This document shows positions 1 to 7,116 of a DNA stretch of 19,323 nt, piece by piece. Position 1 is the stretch's first letter, and the number at the start of each line of letters is the position of its first letter. This DNA is from CAZAQB01 sp964487155. Lineage in GTDB: Bacteria > Pseudomonadota > Gammaproteobacteria > Nitrococcales > Nitrococcaceae. The notes below the pieces were generated by a model. That model had not been told where the DNA came from, did no database searches, and worked only from the letters and a program-made list of their open reading frames with translations. Position numbers and translations under genes: made by a program. The stretch lies in NCBI GenBank assembly GCA_964487155.1, contig CAZAQB010000060.1:1-19323 (forward strand), given 5' to 3'.

Positions 1-1
1 C

Positions 2-814
2 ATGCCCCTCACCGTCACCACCGCCAACGTCAATGGCATCCGGTCCGCCGCCGGCAAGGGCTTTTTCGACTGGGTGGCGCAGCGCCGTCCCGACGTGCTC
101 TGCCTGCAAGAGACCAAGGCCTGGCGCAGCCAGCTGGACCCGGAGGGGCCGTTCTTTCCGCACGGCTACCACGTCCATTTCGCCGAGGCGCAGAAGAAGG
201 GCTACAGCGGTGTGGCGGTGTACAGTCGGCGTGAGCCCGACGACGTGCAGGTGGGGCTCGGCTTCCCGGAGGTGGACCGGGAGGGCCGCTGGCTCGCCGC
301 CCGCTTCGGGCAGCTCACCGTGGTCTCGTTCTACATGCCCTCCGGCACCTCGGGGGACCACCGGCAGAGCTTCAAGTACGCTTTCATGGAGCCGTTCCTG
401 GAGTACCTGAAGGAGCTCCGCGCCCGGCGCGCCCCGCTGATCATCTGCGGCGACTGGAACATCGCCCACACCCGCCGCGACCTGAAGAACTGGCGCTCCA
501 ACCAGAAGAACTCGGGCTTCCTGCCCGAGGAACGGGCCTGGCTGGACCGGCTGTTCGGCGAGGCGGGTTTCGTGGATGCCTTCCGGGTGCTCAAGCCGGA
601 GGCCGAGGAATACACCTGGTGGTCGTTCCGCGGCCAGGCCTGGGCCAATGACACGGGCTGGCGCATCGACTACCACGTGGTCTGCCCGGACCTGGCGGAG
701 CGCCTCCGGGGCGTGGATATCTACCGGGCGCAGCGCTTCTCCGACCACGCGCCGCTGACCATGGAGTACGACCTGGACTGGACCTGCAGTCCTGCGGGTG
801 GGTCGTCTCTTTAG
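2..814 (+). CDS. xthA: Exodeoxyribonuclease III (Crc-like branch, catalytically intact)
   Basis: This is a 270-residue protein of the exonuclease-endonuclease-phosphatase fold, which removes nucleotides 3' to 5' and cleaves abasic sites in base-excision repair. The catalytic positions of exonuclease III are all visible: E37 in LQETK, D151 and N153 in CGDWNIAH, D223 in WRIDYHV, and D248-H249 in SDHAPL. Overall wording (PSGTSGD, FLPEERAWLD, NVNGI) resembles the Pseudomonas Crc branch of the family, but Crc has lost several of these residues, so this copy should be an active nuclease. The start ATG is the second base of the window, so upstream context and ribosome site cannot be judged. The C-terminal tail after DLDWT is not conserved-looking, and the stop codon lies inside a dispersed inverted repeat. 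Confidence 0.93.
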   Translation: MPLTVTTANVNGIRSAAGKGFFDWVAQRRPDVLCLQETKAWRSQLDPEGPFFPHGYHVHFAEAQKKGYSGVAVYSRREPDDVQVGLGFPEVDREGRWLAARFGQLTVVSFYMPSGTSGDHRQSFKYAFMEPFLEYLKELRARRAPLIICGDWNIAHTRRDLKNWRSNQKNSGFLPEERAWLDRLFGEAGFVDAFRVLKPEAEEYTWWSFRGQAWANDTGWRIDYHVVCPDLAERLRGVDIYRAQRFSDHAPLTMEYDLDWTCSPAGGSSL

Positions 815-967
815 CCACAGATGAACACTGATAAACGCAGATTATTGGGGGGAAGCGGCAAAAGTTCGCGGACCGCCGAGGCGACCTGAGAGCCAGGATG
901 CCACGCAGGCCTACAACGAGAACCCTCCTTCCGGATCCGCGTTCATCGGTGTTCATCTGTGGCTAAA
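810..967. repeat. Dispersed inverted repeat, family A, copy 1
   Basis: Two 33-base arms (810-842 and 935-967) are reverse complements with three mismatches. They share the core GCCACAGATGAACAC. About 92 bases of unique sequence separate them. The same core returns in the same arrangement at 9190-9278. The left arm contains the TAG stop of the exonuclease gene. The element fills the convergent gap between xthA and the glutaredoxin gene. No transposase is present, so it behaves like a non-autonomous palindromic intergenic repeat. A run of six A follows the right arm, which is not a terminator tract for the plus strand. Confidence 0.85.
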
Positions 968-984
968 AAAGCCGCGCCAGCGCC

Positions 985-1248
985 TCAGCCGCCGAAGCGC
1001 TCCCGCAGGTAGGCGATGATGTCGGCCGACTCGTACATCCAGCGGCTGGGGGTGCCGGGTTGGTCGATGCGCAGGCAGGGCACCGTGCCCCGCCTGCCGC
1101 CGGCGATCAGCTCCCGGCGGCGGGCGGGGTGGGTGATGACGTTGTGCAGGGTCAGGGGCGGATCGAGGTCACGCAACGCCATTAACACCCGCACGCAATA
1201 GGGGCAGAACGGGTGGTAGTAGAGAGCGTATTCGCGAGCGTCCGCCAC
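985..1248 (-). CDS. Glutaredoxin-like protein (GST N-terminal fold)
   Basis: This 87-residue protein has the thioredoxin fold with the dithiol active site CPYC at residues 15-18, the cis-proline loop GTVP and the ending MYESADIIAYL. That ending is typical of Grx2/glutathione-S-transferase N-terminal domains that bind glutathione. It should reduce disulphides or mixed glutathione disulphides in the cytoplasm. It starts with GTG five bases after the trxB stop, so it is almost certainly translated from the same message. No good ribosome site is visible, which suggests coupling to trxB. The length fits a single glutaredoxin domain without the helical C-terminal GST domain. The physiological partner cannot be read from sequence. 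Confidence 0.85.
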   Translation of the reverse strand: MADAREYALYYHPFCPYCVRVLMALRDLDPPLTLHNVITHPARRRELIAGGRRGTVPCLRIDQPGTPSRWMYESADIIAYLRERFGG

Positions 1249-1253
1249 GGGGC

Positions 1254-2258
1254 TCAGGAGGCCGCGGCCGCGGTGGCCCTGGATGTCGCCGCCTGGGGTC
1301 GGTCCGCTTCCAGGGCGTCGAGGTACTTCTCCGCGTCCAGGGCAGCCATGCAGCCGGTGCCGGCGGAGGTCACTGCCTGGCGGTAGACATGGTCGCTCAC
1401 GTCGCCGGCGGCGAACACGCCCGGCACGCTTGTGGCGGTGGCGTTGCCCTCCAGGCCGCTCTTCACCTGGATGTAGCCGCCGCGCATGTCCAGCTGGCCC
1501 TCGAAGATGTCGGTGTTGGGCTTGTGCCCGATGGCGATGAACACGCCGGTGACGTCCAGATCCTCCGTCTCGCGGTTGTGGAGGTTCATGATGCGCAGGC
1601 CGGTGACGCCGCTGTCGTCGCCCAGGATCTCGTCCACCACGCTGTCCCAGCGGATCGAGATGACGCCTTCCTCTACCTTGCGCATCACCCGGTCGCGCAG
1701 GATCTTCTCGCCGCGGAACTCGTTGCGGCGGTGCACCAGGGTGACGTGGGAGGCGATATTGGCCAGATACAGGGCCTCTTCCAGGGCGGTGTTGCCGCCG
1801 CCCACCACCGCCACCTTCTGCTTGCGGTAGAAGAAGCCGTCGCAGGTGGCGCAGGCGGAGACGCCCTTGCCCTGGAAAGCGGCCTCCGAGTCCAGCCCGA
1901 GGTACTTGGCGGACGCGCCGGTGCAGATGATCAGGGCGTCACAGGTGTACTCGCCGCTGTCGCCCACCAGCCGGAACGGGCGCTCTCCCAGCTCCACCTG
2001 GTTGACGTGGTCGAAGATGATCTCGGTGTCGAAACGCTCGGCATGGGCCTTCATGCGCTCCATGAGGTCGGGGCCCTGCAGGCCCTCCTCGTCACCGGGC
2101 CAGTTCTCCACATCGGTGGTGGTGGTGAGCTGCCCCCCCATCTGCAGACCGGTGATCAGCAGGGGGTTGAGGTTGGCGCGGGCGGCGTAGACGGCGGCGG
2201 TGTAGCCGGCCGGACCCGAGCCGAGAATAATGAGGTTGTTGTGCCTGGCCTGTTCCAT
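1254..2258 (-). CDS. trxB: Thioredoxin reductase (NADPH)
   Basis: This 334-residue flavoprotein transfers electrons from NADPH through FAD to thioredoxin. The FAD-binding GSGPAG is at residues 13-18, the redox-active CATC pair at 136-139, and the NADPH-binding GGGNTA at 153-158. The C-terminal FAD motif (GVFAAGDVSDH) is also present. The frame is open further up to a GTG at 2354 that overlaps the ahpC stop. I chose ATG 2258 because a GGAGG lies about 11 bases before it, the family begins at this point, and the extra 32 codons would span a strong hairpin. The alanine-rich tail of about 18 residues is longer than in E. coli TrxB. It lies 92 bases behind ahpC and directly before the glutaredoxin gene. 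Confidence 0.95.
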   Translation of the reverse strand: MEQARHNNLIILGSGPAGYTAAVYAARANLNPLLITGLQMGGQLTTTTDVENWPGDEEGLQGPDLMERMKAHAERFDTEIIFDHVNQVELGERPFRLVGDSGEYTCDALIICTGASAKYLGLDSEAAFQGKGVSACATCDGFFYRKQKVAVVGGGNTALEEALYLANIASHVTLVHRRNEFRGEKILRDRVMRKVEEGVISIRWDSVVDEILGDDSGVTGLRIMNLHNRETEDLDVTGVFIAIGHKPNTDIFEGQLDMRGGYIQVKSGLEGNATATSVPGVFAAGDVSDHVYRQAVTSAGTGCMAALDAEKYLDALEADRPQAATSRATAAAAS

Positions 2259-2311
2259 GAGGGGAGAATCCTCCAGTCGCTCGGGCATGCCGCGGGTTGG
2301 CTTGGCGGGAA

Positions 2312-2341
2312 CTCTGGCGCGGCCCGGTGGCCGCGCCAGAG
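2312..2341 (-). promoter_or_regulatory. 13-bp perfect hairpin between ahpC and trxB
   Basis: Arms 2312-2324 and 2329-2341 are perfectly complementary around the four-base loop CGGT. The structure lies 10 bases after the ahpC stop and 53 bases before the trxB start. On the minus strand it is followed by TTCCC rather than a U-run, so it is not a textbook terminator. A 3' stabiliser for ahpC mRNA, a partial attenuator or a processing site are all possible. Its presence argues against the long trxB reading frame. Confidence 0.6.
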
Positions 2342-2350
2342 CGTGCCGGC

Positions 2351-2953
2351 TCACAGCTGGGCGGCGTGCTCCTTGAGGTAGTCTGCCACGCCCTGGGCGT
2401 CAGGCTTCATGCCCGCCTGGCCCTTGCGCCAGCCCGCGGGGCAGACCTCGCCGTGCTCTTCGGTGAACTGCAGGGCGTCCACCACGCGCAGCATCTCGTC
2501 CACCTCGCGGCCCAGGGGCAGGTTGTTCACTACCTGGTGCTGGACGACCCCGTCCCGGTCGATGAGGAAGGATCCGCGCAGCGCCACGCCGGCCTCCGGG
2601 TGTTCAACACCGTAGGCCTGGCAGATTTCATGGCGCTTGTCGGCGACGATGGGGAAGCGCACCTCGCCAATGCCACCCTTGTCCACGGGGGTGTTGCGCC
2701 AGGCGTGGTGGGTGAACTCGGAGTCGATGGAGACACCCACCAGCTCCACGCCGCGCTCCTTGAACTGCTGGTAGCGGTTGTCGTGGGCGATGATCTCCGA
2801 GGGGCAGACGAAGGTGAAGTCCAGCGGCCAGAAGAACAGCACTACGTACTTGCCGCGCAGGTCGGAGAGGCGGAAGTTCTCCGTGATGGAACCGTCGGGC
2901 AGTACCGCGGGGGCCGTGAAGTCGGGGGCCTGTCGGGTTACCAGTACACTCAT
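2351..2953 (-). CDS. ahpC: AhpC/Prx1-type 2-Cys peroxiredoxin
   Basis: This 200-residue peroxidase reduces hydrogen peroxide, alkyl hydroperoxides and probably peroxynitrite. The peroxidatic cysteine is C50 in FTFVCPSE and the resolving cysteine is C171 in EVCPAGW, so it is a typical two-cysteine enzyme that works as a dimer or decamer. A GGIG loop near residue 93 and a C-terminal YL resemble the GGLG/YF features of over-oxidation-sensitive peroxiredoxins, though not exactly. The start ATG has AAGGAG nine bases upstream. It is the first gene of a unit with trxB and a glutaredoxin. There is no ahpF next to it, so electrons probably come through thioredoxin or glutaredoxin. An OxyR-like site and promoter lie directly upstream. 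Confidence 0.95.
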   Translation of the reverse strand: MSVLVTRQAPDFTAPAVLPDGSITENFRLSDLRGKYVVLFFWPLDFTFVCPSEIIAHDNRYQQFKERGVELVGVSIDSEFTHHAWRNTPVDKGGIGEVRFPIVADKRHEICQAYGVEHPEAGVALRGSFLIDRDGVVQHQVVNNLPLGREVDEMLRVVDALQFTEEHGEVCPAGWRKGQAGMKPDAQGVADYLKEHAAQL

Positions 2954-3015
2954 TGAGTCACTCTCCTTCGGTTTGGGTCATCGTCCGATGACGGTCGCGT
3001 CATCTGTCAGGCGCC

Positions 3016-3044
3016 AGTGTAGGGGCTGATGGCGAATAGCTGAA
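3016..3044 (-). promoter_or_regulatory. Predicted ahpC promoter
   Basis: Read on the minus strand there is a -10 element TACACT (3016-3021) and a weak -35 element TTCAGC (3039-3044) with a 17-base spacer. Transcription would start near 3009, about 55 bases before the ahpC start. A weak -35 overlapped by an activator site is the usual arrangement for OxyR-activated genes. This is prediction only. Confidence 0.45.
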
Positions 3045-3072
3045 ATCGATAATCGAAATACGCGTCATAGCT
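3036..3072. promoter_or_regulatory. OxyR-like binding site upstream of ahpC
   Basis: On the plus strand four tetramers spaced by seven bases read ATAG (3036-3039), CGAT (3047-3050), ATAC (3058-3061) and AGCT (3069-3072). The published OxyR pattern is ATAG-N7-CTAT-N7-ATAG-N7-CTAT. The first three elements match 10 of 12 positions and the fourth matches poorly. The site overlaps the predicted -35 of ahpC and lies between the ampG stop and ahpC. The link to OxyR is inferred, because no oxyR gene is in the window. Confidence 0.45.
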
Positions 3073-3073
3073 T

Positions 3074-4423
3074 TCAACTATCTCTGGCCGGGGATGGGTT
3101 GCCGGGGCGCGGCATGCCTGCAACATACCAGGCGAGTGCGATGGCAGGCAGTCCGAGGGCGGCCGCCAGCCAGAAGAAGCCGGCGTAACCCTGCGATTCC
3201 ACCACCACGCCGGAGAAACCTCCGATGAACTTGCCCGGCAGGGTCATCAGCGAGCTCAGCAAAGCGTACTGGGTGGCGGTGTACGCCCGCGAGGTGAGGC
3301 TGGAGAGGAAGGCGATGAACACCGCGCTGGCGAGCCCGTTGGCGAGGTTGTCGCCGCTGATGGTGAGCACCAGCATGGCACGGCTGGGGCCGGTTTCCGC
3401 CAGGGCCACGAACAGCAGGTTGGTGGCGGCCACTGCCACGGCGCCGGCCACCAGCAGCGGCGGGATGCCGAACCGGGCCACCAGAACCCCGCCCACGATC
3501 CCACCCAGGATGGTCATGAACACGCCGAACACCTTGGTGATGTTGGCGATGTCCGCCAGCGAGAAGCCGAGATCGATGTACAGAGGGTTGGCCATGGCGG
3601 CCATTGCCAGGTCGCTGACCCGGTACAGCGCCACCAGGGCCAGCAGCGCGACGGCGATGCGTCCGTGGCGCTGGAAGAAGTCCACGAACGGACACACCAC
3701 CGCTCCCACGAACCATGCTCCCAGGCGCCGGTGCCACCCCTCGCCGCCGGCCCCTGCCGCCAGGTAGCGCGCCAGGCGCTGTTCCTGCTCCCGGGTCTGT
3801 CCGGCGTTCGGAGGGCGGGGCTCCGGGCGCAGCATCACGGTGGCCATGCCCACTCCCATGAGCGCGGCCATCACCAGATAGGCGGCGGTCCAGGATTCGT
3901 ACTGGGCGAGGTACAGGGCGCCGGCCCCGCCGGCCAGCAGCCCCCCCCGGTAGCCGATGATATAGGTGGCGGCCATGGCCGCCTGTTGATGCTCCGGCGC
4001 CGACTCGATCCGGTAGGCGTCCACCACGATGTCCTGGGTGGCCGCGGCGAACGCCACCAGCACCGCGCAGGTGGCCACCGTGCCCAGCGCCTGAGTCGGG
4101 TCGGTGAGGGCGAGACCGCAGAGGCCGGCCGCGATGCCCGCCTGGGCCAGTAGCATCCAGCCGCGGCGCTTGCCCAGACGGCCAAAGCCCGGCAGGCGCA
4201 GCCGGTCTACCACCGGCGCCCACGCGAACTTCACCGAGTAGGTGATCCCCACCCAGGAGAAGAAACCGATGGTGGCCACCGCAACGCCCCCGTCGCGCAG
4301 CCGCGCGGTGAGGGTGGAGAACACCAGCAGGAACGGGAGGCCCGCCGAGAACCCCAGGAACAGCATGGTCAGCACCGCCGGCTGGCAGTACAGGCGCATC
4401 CATTCCCGGGGACGCGGGTTCAC
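3074..4423 (-). CDS. ampG: AmpG-family muropeptide permease (MFS)
   Basis: This is an inner-membrane major-facilitator protein with about 12 hydrophobic segments, 449 residues from the chosen start. AmpG proteins import anhydro-muropeptides from cell-wall turnover and thereby influence beta-lactamase induction. Recognisable stretches include GFSAGLPFLLV near the N-terminus, IGFFSWVGITYSVKFAW, ATQDIVVDAYRIE, YIIGYRGG and TQYALLSSL near the C-terminus. All match the E. coli AmpG pattern. The frame opens at 4597, but the first 58 codons are Pro/Arg-rich and unlike a membrane protein. GTG at 4423 has GAGG a few bases before it and places the first helix close to the N-terminus. It is 120 bases upstream of ahpC and probably a separate unit. 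Confidence 0.82.
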   Translation of the reverse strand: MNPRPREWMRLYCQPAVLTMLFLGFSAGLPFLLVFSTLTARLRDGGVAVATIGFFSWVGITYSVKFAWAPVVDRLRLPGFGRLGKRRGWMLLAQAGIAAGLCGLALTDPTQALGTVATCAVLVAFAAATQDIVVDAYRIESAPEHQQAAMAATYIIGYRGGLLAGGAGALYLAQYESWTAAYLVMAALMGVGMATVMLRPEPRPPNAGQTREQEQRLARYLAAGAGGEGWHRRLGAWFVGAVVCPFVDFFQRHGRIAVALLALVALYRVSDLAMAAMANPLYIDLGFSLADIANITKVFGVFMTILGGIVGGVLVARFGIPPLLVAGAVAVAATNLLFVALAETGPSRAMLVLTISGDNLANGLASAVFIAFLSSLTSRAYTATQYALLSSLMTLPGKFIGGFSGVVVESQGYAGFFWLAAALGLPAIALAWYVAGMPRPGNPSPARDS

Positions 4424-4926
4424 GGCCGCCTCGCCCGGGCCTGCCGGGGGATCGAGGCCAGTGGCCGTGGCGGGCCGGCGGTGATCGCCGGGCGCCGGCG
4501 CCCGGCGCCGGGGAGGGTGCGGTGCAAGGCAGTGGGCATGGACTCGGGCGCCTGTGTCGGAGGCGCTATGCTCGGTCATGGCGGCCCCGGGGGACAAGCC
4601 GGGGACGGCGCAGGGGGCAGGGCTGCGCGCCGCGTCTGCCGCGCAATCCCGGCGGCGTCCGTGGTCGCCAGTGTGCCTGCCCGGGCTGGTCAGATATGTG
4701 TCACAAACTGACGACAGGTGTCAGTCCCGGAGGCGCTGCAGGGGCCACCGCCGGTGGCTCCTGAACGCGGGCGGACCGCTCGGCGATGAAATAATAATAC
4801 GCTAAAACAGCGGGTTGGAGTTTTCTTCGGGCGTGGCCCGAAATCGGCCTCCCGGGTTGGTCCGGTTCCTGCAAAGTTCTGGGTGCGACAAGAGCCAAAG
4901 CAGGCCGGAAGAGCCGGGGGGTGAGC
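4424..4926. other. Intergenic region between divergent ampG and the Sel1 gene
   Basis: This 503-base stretch separates two divergent genes and should hold promoters for both. I see no convincing gene in it. It contains a 20-bp perfect palindrome (4487-4506) and an 11-bp hairpin with one G-T pair (4739-4749 with 4753-4763). A 7-bp stem with a GTG loop lies at 4826-4842. A short AT-rich island at 4787-4807 is the best promoter candidate in otherwise GC-rich DNA, but I could not pair a good -35 with TAATAC at 4795-4800. Confidence 0.5.
4487..4506. repeat. 20-bp perfect palindrome upstream of ampG
   Basis: The sequence from 4487 to 4506 is identical to its reverse complement (core GCGCCGGCGC). 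It lies 64-83 bases before the predicted ampG start. It could be a protein-binding dyad or simply a product of local GCGCCGG repetition. Confidence 0.6.
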
Positions 4927-5328
4927 ATGGCCACACAAGCGAGCAGATCCTGGAACGACTACGAGAGAGGTCGGCGTCTGGAGACCGGGGATCGGTGTGG
5001 CGTGGATCTGGTGCTGGCTGCCTATTTCTACCGCCGGGCCGCGTTCCGCGGCCTTGCGGAGGCCCAGCACGCGCTCGCATTCCTCTACGCCACGGGGCAG
5101 GGGGTGCCCCGGGACGAAGCGATGGCCGTGAGGTGGTTTGAGGCCGCTGCCGGGCAGGGCCACGCTCCTGCGCAGCATAATCTGGGGGTCATGTATGCGG
5201 AGGGGCGGGGCGTGCCGCAAGACGAAGAGTCTGCGGTGCGCTGGTTCTACCGGGCCGCGCTCGGGGGGAGCGAGGAAGCCCGGAGATGGCTGGACAGCGA
5301 CGCCGAGGGTTGCGCGGTAGGTAAGTGA
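4927..5328 (+). CDS. Small Sel1-repeat (TPR-like) protein
   Basis: This 133-residue protein has no signal peptide or membrane helix. Residues 44-79 and 80-115 are two complete Sel1-like repeats with the pattern A-x-x-x-L-x-x-x-Y-x-x-G-x-GV-x-x-D followed by AVRWF. A degenerate one precedes them at about 25-43. Sel1 repeats form alpha-alpha superhelices that mediate protein-protein contacts, so this is probably a cytoplasmic adaptor, with an unknown partner. A GTG two codons earlier (4921) is an alternative start. I chose ATG 4927, with the run GGGGGGTGA in front of it. It is a single-gene unit that converges on the channel gene with only 24 bases between stops. No function beyond the fold can be assigned. 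Confidence 0.8.
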   Translation: MATQASRSWNDYERGRRLETGDRCGVDLVLAAYFYRRAAFRGLAEAQHALAFLYATGQGVPRDEAMAVRWFEAAAGQGHAPAQHNLGVMYAEGRGVPQDEESAVRWFYRAALGGSEEARRWLDSDAEGCAVGK

Positions 5329-5352
5329 GCTGGGGGGTTCACGCGCACCCGG

Positions 5353-7113
5353 TCAGTCGCTCCTTCGACTGGCGAGCCAGCGCCAGAGGGTCCCGTCGGG
5401 ACGCCTCTCGCCGGTTGCCACGTATCGCAAGGCGTTGACATTGTTGACGGTCCAGGCAAGCCCGCCAGCGGCCTTTTTTGTTCCAGCCAGCAGCAGCCGG
5501 TCGCCCGGGGCGACCGGCTGCTCGGCGCTTGGCAGCAGCGCCCGCTGCCGGCCTCGACTGTGCATCAGCACCATGCAGTCGAGCGGCGCCATGGTGCGGG
5601 GGTCCCGCAGCAGGAACTGCTGGTCGATGCACTCTTGCGCCGATTTCTCAAGGTGAGTCATCAGGGCAGGCGCCTGCTCCCAGGTGATCGCGAGCGTCCA
5701 TACGTAGGGTTTGCCGTGCGCACCGTCCAGCGCGTCAAGCCGATGCAGCAGATCTTCCAGCCAGTCTTCGTCCCGGTCCCGGGCGCGGCCCAGGAATTCC
5801 GGCAGCAGGGGCGTGGTGAGCACCCGCAGGAACTTCACGGCGAGCATGGAACTGGGTTCCAGCACCATGTCCAGCTGGGCCTCCCGGAAGATCGCTGCGT
5901 TGGAGTGCTGGTTCTGGCGGCCCACCAGGAACAGCTCCGGGTTCAGGTCCCGGGCGGTCATGACGATGGACAGGTTGTCGGCGTCGTCGTCGGTGGCCGC
6001 AACCAGGCCCGCCGCCTCCCGGACACCGGCCTGCTCCAGGGTGCGGGCCTCGGTACCCTTGCCGTCGACGTGGGGATAGGGGTAGTCCACCCCCGGCTGG
6101 TGGGGAGCGACCACCACCACCGAAACGCCGGCGTCGGTGAGCCGGGCGTGCAGGTAGTGGCCCAGCCGGCCGAAGCCGCACAGCACCCAGGTGCCGTCCG
6201 GCGGCAACCTCTGGGTGCTGATGGGCTGGTCGGGGATGGCGCTGAGACGCTCGTAGAGCCGATGGGCGTTGGGCGAGCGGATGGCCATGGCCAGCCCCCC
6301 GGCGAAGGCCTCGAAGGGATTCACCACGTAGTCGGTGCCGAAGGACAGCATGTTGTCCTTGGTTTCGGATCGCTCGGCGCGGGCTATCACCGGGGCGCTG
6401 GGGTTCAGCAGCTTGGCGCAGATGGCGACCTGCAGGTTGGTGTGGTCGTCGTCGGTCACCGCCAGCACACCCGCCAGCCGCTTGTGCTTGAGCCCGGCGG
6501 CGACCAGGTTGTCCGGCTGGTTGGAGTCGCCTGACACCCCGGGCACATGGCTGCGCAGGTTGGCCAGGGACAGTTCGCTGATGCGGCCCTCGTCCCGGTC
6601 GATGGTCACCGCCCGCTGGCCGCGGTCGGTGATCGCCCGCACCAGCTGATTGCCGGTGTCGCCATAGCCGCAGACCAGGTAGAAGGGCTCTGTGATGTGT
6701 CGCACTGAGCGTGCGAAACGGTTCCAGGTGACGGCCTGCCGGAAGGCCGGGTCCCGGATCAGCCCGATAATGGTGCCGATGGCGTAGAACCATGCGATCA
6801 CCACCAGGTACATGCTGAGCAGCACCCAGAAGCGCTGCAGCGGCGTGAATTCGTGCGGTATTTCACCGAAGCCGATGGTGGTGGCGGTGTAGCTTACGAA
6901 GTAGAAGGCGTCGAGGAAGTTCATCCGGTGGGGCTCGCCCCCCGGCGCTTCCCCGGGAATGAGCACCAGGCCCAGCACTGTCACGGAATAGCTGACGATG
7001 AGGGTGAGCAGCGGGCCCCGCATCCGCCGGAGCACCAGCGGAACGACGCTCCCCGTGGGTTCGGTGCCCGCAGGCGCGATGTGGGTGTGCTGGGACTCGC
7101 CGGGGCCGCCCAT
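5353..7113 (-). CDS. Two-helix potassium-channel protein with two RCK/TrkA-N domains
   Basis: This 586-residue protein has one transmembrane segment at about 35-52, a pore loop with selectivity filter TIGFGE at 79-84, and a second segment at about 95-118. Two nucleotide-binding RCK domains follow, with Rossmann starts CGYGDTGNQ near 149 and CGFGRLGHY near 312. A TrkA-C-like region lies near 520-565. The architecture is that of ligand-gated prokaryotic K+ channels such as Kch or MthK, with both RCK copies in one chain. The filter is GFGE instead of the usual GYGD, so ion preference needs testing. The start lies three bases after the stop of the small membrane gene upstream, implying coupled translation. 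Regulation of potassium or membrane potential is the likely role. Confidence 0.87.
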   Translation of the reverse strand: MGGPGESQHTHIAPAGTEPTGSVVPLVLRRMRGPLLTLIVSYSVTVLGLVLIPGEAPGGEPHRMNFLDAFYFVSYTATTIGFGEIPHEFTPLQRFWVLLSMYLVVIAWFYAIGTIIGLIRDPAFRQAVTWNRFARSVRHITEPFYLVCGYGDTGNQLVRAITDRGQRAVTIDRDEGRISELSLANLRSHVPGVSGDSNQPDNLVAAGLKHKRLAGVLAVTDDDHTNLQVAICAKLLNPSAPVIARAERSETKDNMLSFGTDYVVNPFEAFAGGLAMAIRSPNAHRLYERLSAIPDQPISTQRLPPDGTWVLCGFGRLGHYLHARLTDAGVSVVVVAPHQPGVDYPYPHVDGKGTEARTLEQAGVREAAGLVAATDDDADNLSIVMTARDLNPELFLVGRQNQHSNAAIFREAQLDMVLEPSSMLAVKFLRVLTTPLLPEFLGRARDRDEDWLEDLLHRLDALDGAHGKPYVWTLAITWEQAPALMTHLEKSAQECIDQQFLLRDPRTMAPLDCMVLMHSRGRQRALLPSAEQPVAPGDRLLLAGTKKAAGGLAWTVNNVNALRYVATGERRPDGTLWRWLASRRSD

Positions 7114-7116
7114 GAG

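Noticed and set aside
810..967. Possible CRISPR or insertion sequence
   Set aside because: There is only one pair of arms, no regular spacer array, no transposase and no target-site duplication that I could identify.
965..970. T6 run on the minus strand after the glutaredoxin gene as an intrinsic terminator
   Set aside because: The bases just before it on the minus strand do not form a stable stem.
2259..2354. N-terminal extension of trxB starting at GTG overlapping the ahpC stop
   Set aside because: The 32 extra residues are unlike the family and would be encoded through a perfect hairpin, while ATG 2258 has a GGAGG upstream.
1389..2381. 330-residue plus-strand frame opposite trxB
   Set aside because: Thioredoxin reductase motifs are all on the minus strand; this is a shadow.
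4424..4597. 58-residue N-terminal extension of ampG
   Set aside because: It is Pro/Arg/Ala-rich and lacks family resemblance; GTG 4423 has a ribosome site and starts just before the first helix.
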